NCBI GenBank assembly: GCA_021396245.1 | Contig: WNYE01000104.1 | Location: forward strand, 1-64,000 | Reading direction: 5' to 3' | Source: Sporothrix humicola | Lineage: Eukaryota; Ascomycota; Sordariomycetes; Ophiostomatales; Ophiostomataceae | Length of the DNA: 64,000 nt | Shown here: positions 42,999 to 54,875 of the stretch, piece after piece | Layout: the number at the start of each line of letters is the position of its first letter | Position numbering within the stretch: position 1 is the stretch's first letter | Program-made: the position numbers and the translations under genes | Notes under the pieces: model-generated | Told to the model about the DNA's origin: nothing | Databases searched by the model: none | Seen by the model: the letters and a program-made list of their open reading frames with translations, nothing else

Positions 42999-44375
42999 TC
43001 AGGTAGACGGCTTGACCTTGGAGTCGACATCCTTCAGAACATCCTGCACTTTATTCACAAGTGCCTTGCGTCTTGCGCGGGTCGCGTCTTCTCCATTGGT
43101 GCTTACAGCATCCAGTTTGAGAAGCACGTGCTGGAAAACAGTTTCAGATATTTTCGCATGCTCATCAGCTCTCTTCTTGGGATCGGAAGGCGGGTTGGAG
43201 ATAAATTCGTTACACAGCGGCAACAGTTTCGCCTCAAAATGGGCATCAATGCTATTCAGCTGATCCATGGCCGACCCCTGTGTTGCCTGGGGTGGTGCAA
43301 TATTGGAGATGTTGGATGTGCGTGAGGCAGCTGACGCGCCAGAAGCGCCTGACGCTGCGGAGTGTGCGCGACTGGACGAACCCTCCTTTTGGTCGGGACG
43401 TCCACGAGACGGCACTTCCAGGTTTCCGGTTGATGCCGATGGGCCGGCCTGTGGCTTCGGACTACGATCAGGCCTCGATGTCTTGACCTTCTTTGTGGGG
43501 GAGTTGGGCTGAGCGACAAGGTCCTCGCCAGGCAGTACGACCAGAAGCTCGCTGTTGTTTTTAACACCATTCTGGCACACGGGCTGGTCGTCGTTTTTCA
43601 GGAGCTTTCCCTTGTAGTATAGCTTGACTCGTTTTGTCTGGGCATCGGATAAGTCGTAAAGGAGCTGTACACGGTCTCGAACATCATCGGCATAGAGCTT
43701 GCCGTCACCGATAGAGAAGGCGGGGAAAAACTCTTCTTTGATCTCATTGCTGTGGCGGAGCAGGAGGACATCCTCTTGTGGAATGTCGTTCAGATTGTCG
43801 TCGTTCGGAGGGCGGAAGTAAGATCCGCCCGAGCGGCTACCCGTGACGCCATACTCAAAGGGTGCAGGTTGGTTGCGGGTGTGAAGATCGTCTGATGTGA
43901 TATACTCGTAGTCATCGTCGGTCACATCTGGCACGCCCTCTTGGCTCAGAGACGAGGTGAAGGGCGACAGTTGCTGGCCAGTCGACCAGCCGTAGCGTCG
44001 CATGCCGTCTTTATCTGTTGCTGCTTCTGCCTTTGCCTTCTTGGCAGCCTTTCGTTTTTTGTTGCGGGAGACCTTCGGGGCTTTGGCAGCGGTGTTTGCT
44101 TTGGATGGCGCAACCTTGCGTGCAGAAAAGGTGCGCGCAGCAGCCCCAAGGATAGCGGCACCTGCAACAGCGCTGTAAAGTGTAGCCGGGGGTATGCCTG
44201 TCGTAGATTGGATGTAGGTAGAAGAGTTCTCAAGGGCAGTCGTGACAGTATCAACAGATGAGTCGAGGTAAGTTTGCAAGTTGGGAGGCAACTTTGGCAA
44301 CAGGGCTGACGTGATGTTGGCCAGGCTGGCAAATGGAGCACCCAGCGATGCCGCGGCCGCTGAACCGGAAGCCAC
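42999..44375 (-). CDS. BAG-domain co-chaperone with membrane anchor and ubiquitin-like part; 5' end unresolved
   Basis: Hsp70 nucleotide-exchange factor of the BAG/Snl1 type. The visible frame gives about 458 residues. Order: a hydrophobic segment (LYSAVAGAAILGAAARTF) followed by a very basic KNKKRKAAKKAK-like stretch, as in ER- or nuclear-envelope-anchored Snl1; a ubiquitin-like part (DAQTKRVKLYYKGKLLKNDD, ELLVVLPGEDL); a Ser/Ala-rich linker; and a C-terminal BAG three-helix domain (AMDQLNSIDAHFEAKLLPLC ... ETVFQHVLLKLDAVSTNG). The frame has no ATG at its 5' end and is closed by a TGA at 44,399-44,397, so the coordinate given is the limit of the open frame. A short first exon further upstream must exist but could not be placed. 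No frameshift is needed within the body. Confidence 0.78.
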   Translation of the reverse strand: MASGSAAAASLGAPFASLANITSALLPKLPPNLQTYLDSSVDTVTTALENSSTYIQSTTGIPPATLYSAVAGAAILGAAARTFSARKVAPSKANTAAKAPKVSRNKKRKAAKKAKAEAATDKDGMRRYGWSTGQQLSPFTSSLSQEGVPDVTDDDYEYITSDDLHTRNQPAPFEYGVTGSRSGGSYFRPPNDDNLNDIPQEDVLLLRHSNEIKEEFFPAFSIGDGKLYADDVRDRVQLLYDLSDAQTKRVKLYYKGKLLKNDDQPVCQNGVKNNSELLVVLPGEDLVAQPNSPTKKVKTSRPDRSPKPQAGPSASTGNLEVPSRGRPDQKEGSSSRAHSAASGASGASAASRTSNISNIAPPQATQGSAMDQLNSIDAHFEAKLLPLCNEFISNPPSDPKKRADEHAKISETVFQHVLLKLDAVSTNGEDATRARRKALVNKVQDVLKDVDSKVKPST

Positions 44376-46220
44376 TTTGACGGGTGGTTCGGTCCTTCAA
44401 CAGGACACGATACGCACGCCGGGTGAGAAGGGCCTTGAGTAATATATCTTGATATGGATCGAAGAGCGATGTGCAAAGTCTGGTTTGAATTCGTTATCGG
44501 CTATGGCGCATCGATCTCGTTTTGGTGGGCGGCGGAGGACTAGTTCCAGGGATGCTGTTTGGGCAGCACGCGTTATTCTCGGCGCAGAAGGCGGTTGGGC
44601 AAATTTAAAGAGAGAAAAAAAAACGGAGGGTGGTGCGCAGACCCCACGTGAGATAGCGTGGACAGTACAGAGGTTGCTGCGTGCGTTGGGCCGTGGATCG
44701 AGGGAAGAGGGATCCTGTCTTGGGCAGAGATGACGATGAGGGCGAGGGGATAGGGGTTGTGAAGTGAGTTTTCCTTGGGCGGAAAGAGCAGAGTTGGCGG
44801 TGGGCAAGGCGCAGAGTGTCGCTATATGTGCCTCCTGTTGGTAGGCCGTGATGCACTCGAGTGGGTTCTGGCGAGCGGCGACAAATAAGGCTCTATGAGG
44901 GCTTTGGTGATTGCTTGTGTTGCAGGCGAAAACAAAAGAGGCGAAGAGGACATGGCAGAACCAGCAAAATGTTGATTTGTTGCAACATAAGAAGAACGCA
45001 GGTTAGGTGTCCACAAAAGGCTGGGCAAGGGGTTGCTGAGTCCGAGCCTGGCCTTCTCGCACTGGCATGGCCACCACTGTGCACTCCGGAATTATTACTT
45101 TCTAGGCTGTAGCACTACCATTTGTCCCTGCCTTAGCCTTGTCTATCTACGACGTATTACGGAGTAATATATCAGAGAAATCAGCTACTAGTATACGACG
45201 TATTGTCTCGACTGGTAACTAGGAGAAAGGAAAAGAGGAGGGAAATCCAAGCTGAAGTCGCCATTTTAATGAAAATGCATTCGTTGGTTTTTCACTATCA
45301 GAATGATAGTTGCCTCTATGATCAACTTGGCCCTTTCAACACTTCTTCAAAAAAGAGAGTCACGCTGTAGGCTGGTCAAGTCAGTCTTGTTACACCGTCA
45401 ACCCGATTTTTTCTTGTACATAGCAAACACTCTCGTGACTTAGGCATATATCTTGCATGAAGTGGCCACAATGTTCGAGAAGCTACGAGAAGGCCGGAGT
45501 AGATTTGGCTTGTTCTGTGTGATCGATCAGGTAAGTGGCAGGTCAGAGATCATGAGGAATCAGCCAACAGCAATAGATCTTGTGGCATTAGATGTCCACG
45601 CCCCGATAAATCTATGATAGCAAATTTTAGAAATTGCACAAAATCCAGCTGCACATTTACTGTGGCAGGATACTGATAATGTTAAAAGAGCCACCGCGAC
45701 AATGCTTTCCCCAACCCCCGCTTCAAGTCAATCTGCCAATATGCCAATATGCCAATATGCCAGCTTTTTCCAACGCCATGTGGGCCGGTGGAAAGCGGCG
45801 GAAAAATGGAGGCAGCAACCGGCCCAGACTCGGCCTTCCCACAGTTTCCTACGGCGGCCTTCTTTACTACCTATGCACATGAAGTAATCACGTCGTAATT
45901 ACTCGTTCTGATTCACAAGCCTGTACCGGGATGCCGCCTTCAGCTCCCAAGCCGTTGACAAATCAGACCAACACCTAAAAACCCACATTTAAGCAAGACT
46001 GCCGAAGCAAGGACCTTTATGTACGGAGCACGTCGTGTGGAATTGCAAAATTGCAACATACACGAAAGACCTAAACTCCCTTTACCACTTGAACTCTCCT
46101 GACACAAACGGCTGCCACACTCAACCCGAATTAACGCAACTCCCGAATCCCACACCGTCGCAAACACCTCGCCTCTAATTAGCGGCTTATCAATACACTT
46201 TTTAACAGGGTCTGTTGCAA
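44376..46220. other. Divergent region between the BAG gene and glutaredoxin
   Basis: The BAG-proximal 500 bp should hold its missing first exon and promoter. Also present: ATTACGGAGTAAT palindrome (45,156-45,168) and three to four copies of GCCAATAT (45,735-45,762). No other gene is supported. Confidence 0.45.
45735..45762. repeat. Short tandem repeat, unit GCCAATAT
   Basis: Three and a half perfect octamer copies. Each copy contains CCAAT, the binding core of the fungal CCAAT-binding complex, but the site is about 460 bp from the nearest start codon, so a regulatory role is only speculative. Confidence 0.7.
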
Positions 46221-46888
46221 ATGTCCACGCGAACGTCACCAATCGCCCGCGCACTGAGAAGCAGTTCCCGTATACACAAAGGCCGCCCCCCTTTTTGCCC
46301 CCCATTGCGTTATTCACCATCGAGTTGTGCACCGATTTCGACATATATTGCTCCTCCACTGCCCAACTCTTCCCCCATCACCCTACCCCATTTGTCAACT
46401 CTCAACCATCTTACATCCCGCCGAACCCCTTCGATGTCCTTTTTCAGTCGACTCTTCTCCTCATCCACACCCGAAGATAAAATGGCCGCCGCACAGAAAG
46501 CACAGCAGCTCATCGACGATAACGCCGTCGTCGTCTTCAGCAAGTCGTACTGCCCGTATTGCCGCAGCACAAAGCGTACACTCGACAGCCTCGGTGCCAA
46601 GTACTATGCGATTGAGCTCGACCAAGAAGGTATGTGGCATGCCCACTGCGCTCCAACAGTGCGCAGACTGGACACCCTGTTTATATCTGTTCAAGAGAAG
46701 TAACTAACCCACCGGAATATACAGAAGACGGTAGCGAGATTCAGGATGCTCTTCAAAAGATCTCCGGCCAGCGCACCGTGCCTAACATTTATATCGGCAA
46801 GCAGCATATCGGCGGCAATTCTGATCTAGAGGCGCGCAAGAACAAGGACCTGAAGAATTTGCTGTCGCAGGCTGGCGCACTCGCCTAG
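46221..46888 (+). CDS. Dithiol glutaredoxin with three possible starts
   Basis: Glutathione-dependent thiol-disulfide oxidoreductase with active site CPYC (SKSYCPYCRSTK). Two exons: 46221-46629 and 46725-46888, intron GTATGT...TACAG of 95 nt. The core fold continues as TVPNIYIGKQHIGGNSDL, containing the cis-Pro TVP and the GG motif that binds glutathione. Three in-frame ATGs give 190 residues (46,221, MSTRTSPIARALRSSSRIHK, an Arg/Ser-rich targeting-like start), 119 residues (46,434, MSFFSRLFSSSTPEDK) or 103 residues (46,482, MAAAQKAQQL). The 103-residue form matches the family's usual cytosolic length; the longer forms could go to mitochondria, as known for yeast Grx2. Which start is used cannot be decided from sequence; the coordinates given are for the longest. 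Confidence 0.92.
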
Positions 46889-47369
46889 ATATATACCTCG
46901 CATCACTTATATATATCGCATTCCGTGCATATTTTTATTGTCCTGGAGGATCGGACGGTGCAGGGTTTAGTTACGGCAGTTGCCGGCACGTGGCATCCAC
47001 AGAATCTCACTACCACCTGCAGATTGATGACATGTATTACGTCGTAATACTGAGTATTGTATTTTAGCGAATGCTCAAATTCCTTGCTACAGGCTTGAGT
47101 TTATTAGACATTGCTGCAAGTAAGGAGGCAACAATTCATATTGCGGCTCGTCGCCTCAACTATTGCCTTTCCCCTTTGAACATCCCACCCTAGTACCAAA
47201 ATATAACAGAGACAGCTGTAATAAAAACAAAAATGAAGCGATGTGTTTAATATGTACGTCATACTAGGCCGTCAATTGGCAGTAATAGGGGCGTTAGACG
47301 AGTTCGTTGAATATGGCTCGAATTGAAAATGCAAAACTCTGTGGATATGTACATAGTAGAGTCATTTCT
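46889..47369. other. Convergent 3' region
   Basis: Shared 3' side of glutaredoxin (+) and the Aim18/46-like gene (-). Contains near-palindromic TATTACGTCGTAATA at about 47,036. No gene seen. Confidence 0.5.
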
Positions 47370-48644
47370 TTAAACAACTTGTGCGGCCACAGTTCCGACG
47401 GGCCGCTCCACAAACTCAATCATGCCATTGGCAATGCTCTGGCGTGCTGCCTCGCTGGCCACATTGGCACCTGCTAGGTAGTTTAGCCACAATGCGCGTG
47501 ACACCCGCTCATCGTTGACAGCGCCCAGAAGCTGGCGGCCCATAGACCGGCCATCGTCGAAAATAACACTCAGTGTGCCATCAGAGCCGCGAACAATCAA
47601 CAACTCCCGGCCCTTCTTTGCTTTGCCGCGGTTAAAGGCATTGCGGAACTCCCGCATTGACTCGCCAAAGTCAGGAGCGGCATCCTTCTCGCTCCCCGGC
47701 TTGATATCTACCTTCTTCTCCTTGTCCAGGATCCGGGCTGACTGGCTCTTGATAGCCCGCATGAAGCCGTCGCGCAGATGGGGAAAATCGGTGTCCCGTA
47801 CAGGGACAATGCGGAAGAGGGACCGAGCAGGGATTCCCTCCTCGAGCATGGCGTCCCACAGAGCTTTGCTCTCGGAAGCGTCGAGCAGCGATGCACGTAG
47901 CTGGTCCTTCTCGCCGGACACCAGCGCCGTGGCGATGGGGTTGACCCGCTTGATCAAGGTGTTCTGCAGTGCCGCAATGTCGGCGGTCGCAACGTAGAAG
48001 CCAACAACGTACACCTCGAACTTTAAGAACGTGACAGTGCGTGTGCCGAGACCAACGAGGGTGTATTCCGTGCTGGGCCCCTTGCTACCGTCCAATGGCG
48101 GCACAACAATAACCGACGCATCGTGGGTCGGCGGCTGTGTTGTCTCGCCGGCGAGGTCTGCGGCGAGGTCGACCGTCCGAGGGAATTCTGTTATTGTCTT
48201 GTTACCCGTGGGCACAATCTCACGGCCATCTTTGTCGTGCACTACAACCTTGCGCGGTGTAAGATCTGTCGGCGGTATGCCTGCTGCGTCCAGCTTCTTG
48301 GGGTTCTGCTCCAGCACCTTCTTCAGCTGTAGAGCCGTGTAGACCATGGCAATAATCCCAGCCACGGATCCTGCAGCAAGAAAAATAATGCGTGTGCGGT
48401 CGTAATCGTGGCGGCGGCGTGCCAGTCTTGGGACATTGAGTGTGTCGTAGGTTGGTCCACGGGCGCCATCATCACCGTCTCGTGGTCGTAGGAATGTCCG
48501 GCGCTGCAGGGATGCGGCCGATGCGGCCGGTCTGAAGTTGAAGTTGCTGGCCCTGGTCCTGACAGCAGAACCGCACCATGAAGCGCGAGCTAATGGGCGT
48601 GCGCCCGCAGTTCGTGCGATTCCTTGAAGCATCGTCTCTATCAT
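47370..48644 (-). CDS. Aim18/Aim46-like mitochondrial inner-membrane protein (chalcone-isomerase fold)
   Basis: Single exon, 424 residues from ATG 48644 (a second Met four codons on). An Arg/Ala/Ser-rich N-terminus (GIARTAGARPLARASWC) is a mitochondrial presequence; TRIIFLAAGSVAGIIAMVYT is one membrane helix. The C-terminal domain has the chalcone-isomerase-like fold of Aim18/Aim46: YTLVGLGTRTVTFLKFEVYVV and GFYVA, then FRIVPVRDTDFPHLRDGFMRA and GRELLIVRGSDGTLSVIFDD. Yeast relatives bind heme at the inner membrane, and no isomerase reaction has been shown for them. Converges on the glutaredoxin gene. Confidence 0.88.
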   Translation of the reverse strand: MIETMLQGIARTAGARPLARASWCGSAVRTRASNFNFRPAASAASLQRRTFLRPRDGDDGARGPTYDTLNVPRLARRRHDYDRTRIIFLAAGSVAGIIAMVYTALQLKKVLEQNPKKLDAAGIPPTDLTPRKVVVHDKDGREIVPTGNKTITEFPRTVDLAADLAGETTQPPTHDASVIVVPPLDGSKGPSTEYTLVGLGTRTVTFLKFEVYVVGFYVATADIAALQNTLIKRVNPIATALVSGEKDQLRASLLDASESKALWDAMLEEGIPARSLFRIVPVRDTDFPHLRDGFMRAIKSQSARILDKEKKVDIKPGSEKDAAPDFGESMREFRNAFNRGKAKKGRELLIVRGSDGTLSVIFDDGRSMGRQLLGAVNDERVSRALWLNYLAGANVASEAARQSIANGMIEFVERPVGTVAAQVV

Positions 48645-51095
48645 TGATATATACCAATGTTATATCTGTTGCATGCATGCAAAGGAGACCCGAGAAACGT
48701 CATGAAAGCAATCAGGTGGTTGTTCGATGCTGATGCGGAAGTGAGCTGACAAAAAATTATTGCAGGACTAAAGACATTCCGACGCTATTCAGACCAGCTA
48801 GCAGACTGGTCAGCCGATGTGGGGGTAAGTACTCCGTATAACGTCATAATTAGTGCACCTGCAAAGGTCTGTTTTTTAGCACTGCGCACCTAATGTTTTG
48901 TCCCTTGTTTTTTCTTTTTTTCTTTAGGATACTTGACAATATGTTTTAGCATACCATTTTTGGCTCCGTGTGAAAATTCAAAAGTTATCATTTTGGTGAG
49001 AGTGCCATTCTATGAGAGAAATGGAAGAGGTCCTCAATGCCAAGTTTTTCTTTCTTTTCGAATGATTTCTTTTTGTTCTTTTACAAATTATAAAAAAAAA
49101 AGTCCTTCAATATATGTATATTATATTATAAAAAACAATGAACACATATTTTCTATAAAAACGAAGATAACAATATATTACGATATCAAAACAAATAGAA
49201 GTTATCAAACACAAGCCCCAACACTGACATTGTATCGTACATGGATTATGCTGCGGTGCACTCCGTAATCTCACTTGTTTTGGTAGGACTCTCGAAGGAT
49301 ACCTGTGAATAGGTATAAAGAGAACACCTGCTTCTACACTATAGGTGACAATCTCAAAGTGATGCGGTAGAGATACGGTATATGCAAACGTGTACGAAGT
49401 ATTGGATAGACACCCATGGGTAGAATTGAGGTGGAGTGCGTAGCGCCAGTAGTGAGAGGCGGCAGATCCTACTGGCAGAGCCTGATATTGGAGGGAGATG
49501 AATGGCGAGAATGGGTGATCTTGATGCGACCCCGAATTTCATAAATTGAAGCAACCAAGGCCAAGACGTGAATGAATTTATGGAGGTGGAGCTGAAGCGC
49601 TGCTAAGCGCCGAACGGCACCTTCCCTTGATGAGATGCTGTACTAGTGACGAATAAGAGGCCAGAGCACCTTCTCTGCAGCTAAACGGGCTGTACCTTCT
49701 CAGACAAAGGAAGCGGCAGAACATGGGGAGACAAAAAGGGTTGTGATAGTCCTGCTGATTATTGATGCCTTCTTTTTGCTTGCCAGTATGCGTTGCTTCA
49801 AGCCCCTGCCTGGCCACCGGCGAGACACGCCACGAGGTAATCTTACATAATCTTGTCATCTTGCCATCTTGCCACACAGCCGTTCCTGACCTGGCGCTCT
49901 GGAGTTGTGCATGGGCGTATAACTGCTATGTTGTGGACGTATTTTGTGTCCTCAGTCAACTCCGTCTTCCCCCCCCCCTTTTTTTTTCTGTCTTTTATTA
50001 TTATTATTTACTATTCTTTGTTGTTGTTAGATGTGATGCCCGCTTCTACCCTCCGATGGCAGTGAACGGATTCCCCTGTATTGGCGGGCCCAGTGGCCTT
50101 GACACTGTTTCAACAAAAAGAATGTTGGCTGATGGAGTATCGTTGCTAGGGAAAGTGCATTACTTCGTTATTAGCACCACAATCAGGCCTCTGCAGGTGT
50201 TGGAGAGGGACAAGGCTGAAAAAGGCCCCACCTGTACTGCCCCATGTCTCAACCCCAACCCCTGTATCTGGACGTTTCTAGGCCATCCCGCAGTGCTCTA
50301 AAGACTGGATTAGCAAGGTGTATGCCCATTTGCCGCCCAAGCAACGCACAGTGTCCTGTTGTCTGGGCCCTCTGAGGCCCCTAGTAGTGCCCGACACCTG
50401 CCCCAAACGGGGTCGAAACAAGTTGCCTCATGGTGACGAAGGCTAGAAAAGCCTAAGAATCTCTCCCTGACCTTTTCCGCCAGCCGTTCCTTTTCTTATT
50501 TTTAATCATCCAGCCAGCATCTTTTAGCCCAACTATCTCCGCCACAACCCTCTGCGCTACTCATCAACCATCTTGCATTCACACCCTAGCAACAAACAGC
50601 GAACTTCATTTCTCCCTTGTCGTTCGCATCTGCGTCTCGTACTCCTGGCTTGTCGCATTACTCCTCCATCAACCTGTCCTCGATCCCCGATTCCCGATCC
50701 CCGAGAACCAGCATATACCGAGTCGGCTGTACTCTTGCTCTTTTTCTCGACCGATTCTCAATAACGACCAACCTGCCCCTCATTTCCTCACGACTGTATC
50801 ACTTCTTCATTCTACGACAACCTTCCTCCCACCTATTTGCGTACATCGGTTACCTTGCTCCTACTCGCTGCTATAAACCATCCTGGCTCTCGCACTGTCG
50901 CGGATAACGCACGGAGAGGTGTTTCGTCTTTGGCGACGGCACCAGTAAGGAAGCTGTTGAGACTACCTTCGGGCCACACCGTACCTATTTCGGGGACTGG
51001 CCCGAGAGAGGCCACCTAGAGCCGTAATCAAAAGCTTCAAAAAACCGAATCCACGTATCATCTACAATCAACGTGCTTATTCTCAACATCCAACC
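48645..51095. other. 2.4-kb divergent intergenic region; long leader of grr1
   Basis: AT-rich from 48,900 to 49,220, then mixed sequence with unconvincing open frames on both strands. TACTCCGTA occurs at 48,830. From about 50,480 to 51,090 the plus strand is pyrimidine- and ACC-rich with many TCATC/CCATC stretches, like a long 5' leader of the F-box gene. No tRNA recognised. Confidence 0.5.
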
Positions 51096-53846
51096 ATGGC
51101 TGCTCCGCCGCCCGACAGGGGTAATCTGAACGGCACGTCAAGCCGGCGGCAACAAGCCCCGTCACTTGATGTCATGGCTGCACAGTCCTCTTCACGGACT
51201 GTACCTCCGAATGATGAATCGGAGTCGGGAACAGTGCAGGAATCCCGCTCGTCCTCGTCGACGAATTCCCCTGCTCCAAACGATAACGAGGAGTCGGATT
51301 TCTTCCTCGCACCGAACGATTCAGAGTCGTCTCTCGGCGTTTCCAATCTGCAAGATATGCATGTAGCAGACGATGGCGACGAGAATGTGTGCATCCCTCC
51401 AGTCAACAGGCTGCCAAACGAGCTTCTCATTTCGATTTTCTCAAGACTCGCGTCACCGGCCGACTTACTACACTGCATGCTTACTTGCAAGCGGTGGTCA
51501 AGAAACTCGGTCGACTTGCTTTGGCATCGGCCTGCCTGCACAAATTGGACGCGCCACCAGTCAATTTGTCAGACCCTCGGCTTTCCCAACCAGTATTTTC
51601 ATTACAAGGACTTCATAAAGCGGCTGAACCTGGCCTCCATTGCCGATAAAGTCAATGACGGCAGCGTCTTGCCGCTTGCTGTCTGCAACCGCATCGAACG
51701 TCTTACTTTGACGAACTGCAAAAACCTGACCGACACAGGCCTCATACCGCTTGTTCAGGACAGCCACCACCTTCTAGCTTTGGACATATCTGGAGATGAC
51801 CAAATCACAGAGACCACAGTTATTGCAATTGCCGAACATTGCAGGAGACTGCAGGGGCTGAATGTCTCTGGCTGCACTAAGATTTCCAACGAAGGCATGA
51901 TAAAACTTGCCGAAAATTGCAAATACATCAAACGAGTGAGTTTTCTTTTTCTGGGCTCGACACCGACAACCTTCTTGCTCTTGCTTTTGACTAACCACGC
52001 CACCCCAGATCAAACTGAACGACTGTACCCAGCTCACGGACGAAGCTGTCAGTGCTTTTGCGAAAAATTGCCCCAACATTCTCGAAATCGACCTTCACCA
52101 ATGCCGTCTCATCACGAACGAGCCCATCACGGAGCTCCTCGCACAAGGCCAGGCCCTACGCGAGTTACGGCTAGCCAACTGCGAGCTCATCAGTGACGGC
52201 GCATTTTTATCCCTGCCAGATGAACGAGCGTATGAACATTTGCGGATCCTTGACCTCACGTCTTGTGCTAGGCTCACGGACCAGGCCGTCGACCGCATTA
52301 TATCGGTGGCCCCTCGCCTGCGCAACCTTGTGCTTGCTAAATGCCGCAACATCACCGATAATGCTGTCCACTCGATTGCTCGCCTTGGCAAGAACTTGCA
52401 CTATGTGCATCTGGGCCATTGTAGCCAAATCACCGATGAAGCGGTCAAGAGGCTGGTTCACAGCTGTAATCGCATACGGTACATTGATCTTGGCTGCTGC
52501 GTTCATCTAACAGACGATTCGGTCATGAGGCTGGCGACGTTGCCGAAATTGAAGCGCATCGGTCTTGTGAAGTGCAACAACATTACAGACGAGAGCGTTT
52601 TGGCACTGGCTAGAGCGAACCAAAGACACCGCCAACGACGGGACGCCGCTGGAAACGTAATCGAAAACCAGTACTACAGCCATAGCAGTCTGGAGCGTGT
52701 CCACCTTAGCTATTGTACTTCCCTTACAATTCGGGTATGTCGTGGTCCTCAAAACACCTTGTTATATGCGAGCTCTGCTACCCCAATTTGTCACCTGTGC
52801 TAATACGTTTCCTCCTACACTAGGGTATTATGAAGCTTCTGAATGCGTGCCATCGCCTGACACATTTGAGTTTAACGGGCGTTCCTGCCTTCCTGAGGGA
52901 AGACTTGAGTCATTTCTGTCGAAGCCCACCCCCAGGTACGATTTGAAAGCGCATTAAATTTTAATTCGATGCACTGGTTTGACTGCTGACACTGTCAATT
53001 TTCTTTGTAGAGTTCACTATGCACCAACGTGAAGTGTTTTGCGTGTTTTCGGGTGAGGGCGTTTCCGAGCTACGGGACCATCTGAACAACCAGCCTGGTT
53101 TTGCCCAGTATCGTGAACGCCCCCCAGTTGTCGCAGCTATACCGACACACCATAGAACGGCAGTCGAACTCCAACAGCCTGTTCATAACCCTGCGACCGG
53201 CCACATGTTGAATTTTGATGAACCAGAAGCGGATGCTCCCACCGACGATGACGGTTTGGACGAAGGGAGCGAAATGATCATTGATGTACAGCCGCCGGCT
53301 GGCGGAGCCGGGCTGGCTTCTGCTTTTGGATCGGCCGCTGCCGACCCTTTGCCGGCACCGCCGCCGACGAATATGCCCATCCTTGTGGATGGTTCGACAC
53401 TGTTGCCGTATATGCCTGGCGGGTATGTACAGCTGGTTAGACACCCGGAAGATCCTCATGCAGCTGCAGCCTTGCAACATACATACCAGCCCAACAACCA
53501 ATTTACGGGAGCCGGAGATCCTATGGGCACAGGCCCGATGACAGCAATATCCCCGATCGGCAACGCATTTGCAAGCGGTTCTTCTCATCACCCGGTGATA
53601 TTTCCCGTGTCAACTGCCAGCGTAGCGACTGTGAGAGCACCTTCACTTCATGGATACGCCTCTGCAGACCCAAGCCTACCATTAGGGGCTGACCCCAACT
53701 CCACTGGACAAGCTTCGGTTGTGGCTTCCACCCAAACTGTTGCCTCTCCCGCTGGCGCGAGTACAGCACCCCTGACCCGGCCTGCCTCAGACCAGCATGG
53801 CGGGTCTGGAATGCCAAACGGTGGGAATGCCGAAGATCTTGTATGA
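51096..53846 (+). CDS. grr1: SCF F-box/leucine-rich-repeat protein, Grr1 type
   Basis: Substrate receptor of an SCF ubiquitin ligase. Exons 51096-51935, 52009-52734, 52824-52935 and 53011-53846; all phases agree; 837 residues. A Ser/Asn-rich N-terminus precedes the F-box (NRLPNELLISIFSRLASPAD ... LTCKRWSRNSVDLLWHRP). Then come about a dozen amino-acid-type LRRs with the Cys-containing consensus, such as LTLTNCKNLTDTGLIPLV, LDLTSCARLTDQAVDRII and VHLGHCSQITDEAVKRLV. The tail has an acidic patch followed by a Pro/Ser/Thr/Ala-rich disordered region. Family members target cyclins and regulators of glucose signalling in yeast, and the Aspergillus relative GrrA is needed for ascospore formation. 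The N-terminal and C-terminal low-complexity parts vary freely in this family. Confidence 0.95.
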
Positions 53847-54875
53847 TGAAATGCAACCCTCTTATTCGATTCTTTGACTTTCTTTTCTTTCTTTCATTCT
53901 TACGCTTGCCTTGGGCCATGAGCTTGGACTGAGACTTGAGGGCTTTGGTGGACAGGCGATCGTGGTTTTATTTCTATACATTTCTTTCCCTTGCGAGTTT
54001 TTTGATACATGCATTTACATACCCTTCCTATCTCCGCGGCTTAACAGACACATGCGTTTCTAGAAACATTTGAAGTTTCGTGATGTAGTGCAGAGGGGAA
54101 ATTCGTTTCGATGTTAATTTGATTAGTGTTGTTTCGACAGAAATCAATACCACACTAACGTACGTCGTCTACTTTGTCCTCGAAATGCGTCTAAAAGATA
54201 CTCATGCGCTCCAGAGATAAAAAAATGAAGGTAAGATGGAAATGAAGGTAGGATGGAAGGTGCTTGATATAAACACATATTAAACCAATAAATGATTTGT
54301 ATTTGGCTGTGCCGAAACCTGGGCATTTTCAATTGCTGGACCCGTATATTCGCAAGATAGAATGGGGCATTTTTTGTGGATAACACAATATAGATTACTT
54401 CTATGTCGTACTATGTATGATAGATGGAGTACTTAACTCATTGCGCAATTATCTCCTAGTCGAGGGGCACCGAGCACCCACGATCCGGTAATTATGGTAT
54501 ACCGGCCTTGGATCTTCTTCACTTTATTTTCTTGTTCTATTTTACTGGAAGTGGTTTGATTTACAGTTACAGTCCAGCGTTCTATTAGTAAGGTGACCAT
54601 ACAAATCACGTGACCAGAATTGAGAGCCGCGCGCACAAAAATTTGCCCTACACGTAAATCACCAAAAGTTCAATATAAGTGGGGCACTAGTTTTTTTCCT
54701 AGGAGGGGACAAAAAAGCATCGCGAAAACTTTAGTCGCACTTATTTTGTCCTCTTTCACAACCACCCGTCATCACTTTGCCGCAGTACCCCCGTGTCTCG
54801 AGTCGTGACGATACCAAACGATCAATACATCCTTCTCTTTCGAAGAAACTTCAACCACCAACCCGAACCGATATA
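53847..54875. other. Intergenic; promoter of uS10 at the right
   Basis: Contains short repeats of ATGAAGGTA(A/G)GATGGA at 54,223-54,262. The part before 54,876 is the probable promoter and leader of the ribosomal gene. No other gene seen. Confidence 0.5.

Noticed and set aside
49762..50301. 179-codon plus-strand frame
   Set aside because: Contains poly-Tyr/Phe from a TTATTA stretch and no domain; sits in a non-coding leader region.
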